The notes beneath the pieces are model-generated. The model did no database searches. It had not been told where the DNA came from and saw only the letters and a program-made list of their open reading frames with translations. Positions 6,072-9,641 of a stretch of 9,641 nt of DNA are shown one piece after another. A program made the translations under genes and the position numbers. The first letter of the stretch is position 1; each line of letters starts with the position of its first letter. Source of the stretch: Verrucomicrobiales bacterium (GTDB lineage Bacteria; Verrucomicrobiota; Verrucomicrobiia; Verrucomicrobiales; Akkermansiaceae). The stretch is taken from positions 1 to 9,641 of the forward strand of contig DMYM01000036.1 in NCBI GenBank assembly GCA_003483645.1, written 5' to 3'.

Positions 6072-7466
6072 TCAGTTGCTCTGGAACTTTGGATTCTTCT
6101 CCGTGGGGACTGGTGCCTTGGTGGCCTTGCGCCAGGACTTGAGGAGGTCGTGGAGTTCCTCACGGCGCTTCGCTTCCCTTTCTGCGAGGTTGTTCTTCTC
6201 GGAGGGGTCGCGCTGGAGGTTATAGAGTTCCAGGGTGCCGTCCTCGAAGTACTCGATCAACTTCCACGGTCCCTGCCGGACCACCCCGCAGGGTGTGGTA
6301 CGGAAGTACTGGAATGGCGAGCCGAGGTCCTTGCCGTAGCCCTGGAGGTAGGCAGGGAAATGCCAGAAGAGAGGGCGGGCGGGCAGGGAGTCCCCGCGGA
6401 AGAGAGGACTGAGATCCAGGCCGTCCTGCAGTTCAGGAGCCTCGGCCCCGGCCACGGCGGCGAAGGTGGGGAGCAGGTCGACCTGGTGGATGGCTGTATC
6501 CAGTCGCGAAGAGGCCCTGATCCTGCCCGGCCAGCGTACGAAGAAGGGTTCGCGGATGCCCCCTTCGTAGAACATCCCCTTCGATCCACGCAGGGGCCTG
6601 GCGTTAGAGACCGCTCCGTGTGGGCCGTTGTCGGAGGTGAAGACCACGAGCGTGTCCTTCGCCAGTTCGAGTTCATCCAGCAGGTTGAGAATCTGTCCCA
6701 CCGCAAGGTCCATGGCCTCGATCATGGCGGCGTACTTCGCGTTGCTGTGATGGGTGCCCGATTTGCCCGCGTAGCTGGCGGTGAGATCCGCGCGGGCCTG
6801 GATCGGCGTGTGGACGGAATAGAAAGGGAAGTAGACGAAGAAGGGATCGTTCTTTTTCTGCGTCGAACGTATCCAATTGCAGAGTTCGGTGGCGAGGCGG
6901 GCAGGGAGGTGTTCGCCCTTGGGACCGTCCTTCAGCCTGGGATTCCTGTAGGGGGAGAAGTAGGATTTCGGAGACCCCCACTTCAGGCCGCCGAAGTTGG
7001 CCTCAAAACCATAGGTGGTGGGATCATCGGAGAGATGCCACTTGCCCGCCACCGCTGTGCGGTAGCCGACGCCCTTGAGAACCTGGGCCATGGTGGGCAG
7101 TTTCCTGGTGAGTTCGGTCTTGTTGGAGATGGGAACGAGGCGGCGGTGGGCGGCCTTCCCGCGGTTCGAATTCCCAACCGTGAAGACGCCGTGGCGCGGA
7201 GTGTAGAGACCCGTCATGAGAGAGGCCCGCGAGGGAGCGCAATTGGCGGCCGCCGCATAAGCATTGGTGAAGGTCATCCCCTCCTTCGCGAGGCGGGCGA
7301 TGTTGGGTGTGCGGTAGTAATCCGATCCCTGGCAGGAGAGATCGGTGTAGCCCAGGTCATCGGCGTAAAGGAGGATGATGTTGGGCTTTGCCTTCTGTCC
7401 GGATACAGCGGTCACGGAGAGGACCAGAAGGGCGGAAAGGAGGGCGGGCAGGGTGAGATGCGGCAT
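6072..7466 (-). CDS. Secreted formylglycine-dependent sulfatase (arylsulfatase-like)
   Basis: This 464-residue enzyme of the alkaline-phosphatase superfamily sulfatase family (S1 type) hydrolyses sulfate esters, often on polysaccharides. Seen: signal peptide at 1-23 (LLSALLVLSVTAVSG), so it acts outside the cytoplasm. The active-site motif C76-A-P-S-R80-A-S-L-M-T-G is intact; Cys76 is the residue converted to formylglycine by a separate maturase not present here. Metal and substrate residues typical of the family are present: Asp36-Asp37 (ADDLGY), Lys142 and His144 (GKWHL), His219 (SVHTP), Asp279-Asn280 (TSDNGPHG) and Lys296 (GSKGMFYEGGIREP). The C-terminal subdomain pattern GPWKLIEYFEDG...LYNLQRDPSE is also there. 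Length is normal. The ATG at 7466 opens the signal peptide; the frame runs upstream to 7544 but that part lacks signal character and would overlap the previous gene. The gene follows the phosphoesterase by 58 bases. The natural substrate cannot be read from the sequence. Confidence 0.96.
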   Translation of the reverse strand: MPHLTLPALLSALLVLSVTAVSGQKAKPNIILLYADDLGYTDLSCQGSDYYRTPNIARLAKEGMTFTNAYAAAANCAPSRASLMTGLYTPRHGVFTVGNSNRGKAAHRRLVPISNKTELTRKLPTMAQVLKGVGYRTAVAGKWHLSDDPTTYGFEANFGGLKWGSPKSYFSPYRNPRLKDGPKGEHLPARLATELCNWIRSTQKKNDPFFVYFPFYSVHTPIQARADLTASYAGKSGTHHSNAKYAAMIEAMDLAVGQILNLLDELELAKDTLVVFTSDNGPHGAVSNARPLRGSKGMFYEGGIREPFFVRWPGRIRASSRLDTAIHQVDLLPTFAAVAGAEAPELQDGLDLSPLFRGDSLPARPLFWHFPAYLQGYGKDLGSPFQYFRTTPCGVVRQGPWKLIEYFEDGTLELYNLQRDPSEKNNLAEREAKRREELHDLLKSWRKATKAPVPTEKNPKFQSN

Positions 7467-7524
7467 GGGGAACGGTGTTGGGTCCTGATGGTTCGTACTA
7501 CGAGAGGGGCTGCTCCGGCAACGG

Positions 7525-9099
7525 TCACTCGATGCGGATGACATGAGAGGCGTCGTAAGTGCGGCCGTACATGTCCTCGGTCTGGACCCAGAGACGGTGG
7601 ACGCCGGTGAGGCCTTTGACGGTCAGTGCGGCCTTCCAGAGGTGGTGGGAGGGAACCACTCCCGGGAGGGTGCTGCCCTCCAGTTTGTCACGGCGGCTTT
7701 CCTCACGCTTCTTGAGGGTGAGGAAATCGGGATCGGGCTCCACGGTCTTTTGCAGGGTGATCCATTGTCGGTCCTCTCCCAGTCGCATGCGCACCTTGGA
7801 GTGCCGGGAACCGTTGAAGACGTTGGCGTGGACCGTCACCTCCTCTGTCCCGGGTTTCACCACTGAGGGCGCTTCGATGCGAAGCTGATAATCAGCCGGT
7901 CGCCGACTGGCCTTGAAGTCGACTACCGCCCGGGTTCCGTCGAAGGTAATGGTCGAGTAACCGCGCGGGGCGCCGTCTCTTCCCAGGGAGTGTGGGATGC
8001 CGAGTTCATCCGGTTCGCCCCGCCACCAGCTTCCGCAGACAGTGACATTCACGACGTGGTGATGTGGCTTCTCGCCCTTCCATCCATCCTTCTCGTCGAG
8101 GTACATGTGCGCGTGCCAGTGGGTATGGCCCGAGATGGACATGGTGTAGGGTCGCTTCTCGATCAGGCGGAAGAGGCGGTTGTGTCCGGGACCGGGCTTA
8201 AGGGGTTGCTCCGATTGCTTGAGCGGAATGTGCATCATCAGCATGAGCAGTTCGTTCTCCGGCAGGTGCGGCAGGAGGTTCTCGAGGAAGGTCAGTTGCT
8301 CATCGCCCAGGTTGCCGTTGTAGCTGCCCGTCCCACCCGATTCCCTGGAGCCGCCCCACATGACATTGTCCAGGACCACGAAATTCACGGGGCCCCACTG
8401 GAAGGCGTGGTAGGCCGGACCGTAAACGCGCTCGAAGGTTTCATCAGAGGTCCTGTCGTCAGGGGCATCGAAGTTGAGGTCGTGATTGCCAATCACGTTC
8501 CACCACGGCACGCCCACCAGAGCCACAATGCTGTTGTGTGTTTCAAAGAGGGAGAGGTCATCGAAGAGGATGTCACCCAGGGTCACTCCGAACCTGGCAT
8601 CGGTGCCGATTAGTTCCTGGATGGTGTCACGGGCCATGTAGCCGAGTTCCTTTTCGTCGCGCGACTGAGTGTCACCGAAGAAATGTGCCTTGAACTTGTC
8701 GGGTTCTTTCTGACGGGTGAGAGCGAAGTCGATGGAAGCAGGCAGAGGACCAGTGGGTTTCACACCGGGAAAGCGGCTCTGAGGAGAGCCCTTGGGCTTG
8801 TGCACGTAGTAGAAGCGGGGGAGTTGCTGATTGCTCACGGGAGGCATCCAGCCGCGCGGCTTGACCACGAAGAAGATGCAGTCGTCGCGGACCGGAAGAG
8901 ACCATGAACCGTCCGGGGCAGTGGAGACAACTTCCCGCTGGTTCGAGACCAGGACCCCGGGGAGGCCCGGTTCGCCCGCATCGCGTTTACCGTTCCGATT
9001 GCGGTCGTCAAATACGAATCCGCTGGCATCTGGGGTTTCCCGGGCCGTGGCATGCAGGGAGAGGAGGGAAAGGAAGAGGATGAACTTGGTATGCTTCAT
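7525..9099 (-). CDS. Secreted calcineurin-like metallophosphoesterase with N- and C-terminal accessory domains
   Basis: This 524-residue protein has three parts: a signal peptide (1-19, MKHTKFILFLSLLSLHATA), a beta domain with a SdrB-like calcium loop (DRNRNGKRDAGEPGLPGV, 32-49, within about 24-125), the metallophosphoesterase core (about 137-330), and a C-terminal beta domain (about 345-524). This matches the MetallophosN-Metallophos-MetallophosC layout. Metal-binding motifs of the two-metal site are visible: Asp143-x-Gln145 (GDTQ), Gly175-Asp176, Gly204-Asn-His206-Asp207, His290 (MMHIP) and Gly324-His325-Thr-His327. The first motif has Gln where most calcineurin-like enzymes have His; from memory this variant occurs in this subgroup. 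The core hydrolyses phosphate esters; the substrate is unknown. The ATG at 9099 opens the signal peptide, and the long upstream extension to 9609 runs through the neighbouring plus-strand gene and is not real. It is the first gene of the minus-strand run and is divergent from the aldo/keto reductase gene. Confidence 0.95.
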   Translation of the reverse strand: MKHTKFILFLSLLSLHATARETPDASGFVFDDRNRNGKRDAGEPGLPGVLVSNQREVVSTAPDGSWSLPVRDDCIFFVVKPRGWMPPVSNQQLPRFYYVHKPKGSPQSRFPGVKPTGPLPASIDFALTRQKEPDKFKAHFFGDTQSRDEKELGYMARDTIQELIGTDARFGVTLGDILFDDLSLFETHNSIVALVGVPWWNVIGNHDLNFDAPDDRTSDETFERVYGPAYHAFQWGPVNFVVLDNVMWGGSRESGGTGSYNGNLGDEQLTFLENLLPHLPENELLMLMMHIPLKQSEQPLKPGPGHNRLFRLIEKRPYTMSISGHTHWHAHMYLDEKDGWKGEKPHHHVVNVTVCGSWWRGEPDELGIPHSLGRDGAPRGYSTITFDGTRAVVDFKASRRPADYQLRIEAPSVVKPGTEEVTVHANVFNGSRHSKVRMRLGEDRQWITLQKTVEPDPDFLTLKKREESRRDKLEGSTLPGVVPSHHLWKAALTVKGLTGVHRLWVQTEDMYGRTYDASHVIRIE

Positions 9100-9318
9100 T
9101 TGCGGATGCTGGTTGATACTCGAGGCTGCAGGCGAGAACAGGCCGGAGAGCAGTCGGCACGCAAGGTGAATCAGTTTCAGTCCCGGCCACAGGGAAAAGT
9201 TCGTCGTTAATGAATGAATCTTCGCCGGAGTGGACTCATGCCTTCCCGGATTCCGGCAGCTCTCCTGATTGGAACGCCCGCGGTTGCCGGGTCCGGTCTT
9301 GCTCCCCTCCCGATCCCT

Positions 9319-9325
9319 GAGAGGA
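9319..9325 (+). promoter_or_regulatory. Shine-Dalgarno-like GAGAGGA before the aldo/keto reductase
   Basis: GAGAGGA ends eight bases before the ATG at 9334, a good spacing. It is the clearest ribosome-binding site in the window and favours 9334 as the start over in-frame ATGs at 9238 and 9214. It could also be chance, since these bases sit inside an open frame that reads Pro-Glu-Arg-Ile-Ala-Ser. Confidence 0.5.
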
Positions 9326-9333
9326 TTGCATCC

Positions 9334-9641
9334 ATGCAGCAGCGGCGATTGGGGACGAGCGGAATCGTGGTGAGCGAGATCTGCATGGGGACCATGACCT
9401 TCGGAACGCAGGCTGAGAAGGAGATGTCCTTCAGGATCATGGATCGGGCTTTTGAGGCAGGGATCGACTTCTATGACAGCGCGGAGCTTTATCCGGTTCC
9501 GCCCACTGCCGAACTGGTGGGCCGGGCCGAGGATTGGGTGGGCGAGTGGCTGGCGACCAAGCCTCGCGACGGGGTCATCATCGCAACCAAGGTGGCGGGT
9601 GCCGCTCATGGCTGGTTCAACCCGCCGGTGCGCAACGACAA
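9334..9641 (+). CDS. Tas-like aldo/keto reductase, N-terminal part (cut by window edge)
   Basis: This is the first 102 residues of an NADPH-dependent aldo/keto reductase; the rest lies beyond the right edge. Seen: MQQRRLGTSGIVVSEICMG, then GTMTFG (19-24), AGIDFYDSAELYPVPP (42-57) and IIATKVAG (82-89). Three of the four catalytic residues are visible: Asp48, Tyr53 and Lys86; the His lies later, outside the window. The YPVPP segment after the catalytic Tyr and the VGEWLA stretch resemble Escherichia coli Tas, so a Tas-like subgroup is likely, though the physiological substrate is not known from sequence. The ATG at 9334 has a good ribosome-binding site and matches the usual start of cytosolic members. 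The same frame is open back to 9214 (stop at 9211-9213) and there encodes a 40-residue leader with Arg-Arg and a hydrophobic stretch, so an exported form is possible. It is divergent from the phosphoesterase gene across a gap of about 230 bases. Confidence 0.92.
   Translation, partial: MQQRRLGTSGIVVSEICMGTMTFGTQAEKEMSFRIMDRAFEAGIDFYDSAELYPVPPTAELVGRAEDWVGEWLATKPRDGVIIATKVAGAAHGWFNPPVRND

Noticed and set aside
3070..7541. Long plus-strand open frames (3070-4599, 4933-6225, 6150-7541) opposite the CotH and sulfatase genes
   Set aside because: They lie in the antisense frame that stays open when the real gene favours G or C at third positions. Their translations are Gly/Val/Glu-rich with no domain, signal or motif, while the minus-strand proteins show clear families.
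7525..9609. Extension of the phosphoesterase frame to a start at 9609
   Set aside because: The extra 170 residues show no domain and cross the start of the plus-strand aldo/keto reductase gene, whereas the ATG at 9099 opens a clean signal peptide.

Overview
The window is GC-rich bacterial DNA. Its gene content points to the Verrucomicrobiota or the wider Planctomycetota-Verrucomicrobiota group. The pointers are a formylglycine sulfatase, a very large secreted CotH-type protein with discoidin-like, chitobiase-C-like and lamin-tail-like modules ending in a Tyr-Phe-Arg-Ile-Arg segment, a three-part secreted calcineurin-like phosphoesterase, and a Gfo/Idh/MocA oxidoreductase. Most genes also lack a clear Shine-Dalgarno sequence. 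The phylum is inferred from these protein families, not from a marker gene.

Layout, left to right. Positions 1-426 (minus) hold the N-terminal 142 residues of a Gfo/Idh/MocA-type NAD(P)-dependent oxidoreductase, cut by the window edge. Positions 427-710 are non-coding, with a small hairpin and a palindrome. Positions 711-1337 (minus) encode a small exported, cysteine-rich protein with two degenerate heavy-metal-associated-like repeats. A divergent gap (1338-1561) separates it from 1562-2305 (plus), an unrecognised exported helical protein with one C-terminal membrane anchor. That gene's 3' end overlaps, tail to tail, the end of the large CotH gene.

The core is a run of three minus-strand genes: 9099-7525 (secreted metallophosphoesterase), 7466-6072 (secreted sulfatase) and 5943-2269 (1224-residue CotH-kinase/lamin-tail mosaic). 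Gaps are 58 and 128 bases, and all three products appear to carry signal peptides. They may form one transcription unit acting outside the cytoplasm on sulfated and/or phosphorylated material, but no substrate can be read from the sequence. On the opposite strand, starting in the divergent gap, lies the first part of a Tas-like aldo/keto reductase (9334 to the right edge).

No tRNA, rRNA, insertion sequence, CRISPR array or phage gene was seen. I found no clear new defence or mobile system. The points most worth a second look are the secreted phosphoesterase-sulfatase-CotH cluster, the exported metal-domain protein whose CxxC sites are gone but which has other cysteine clusters, and the orphan anchored helical protein.
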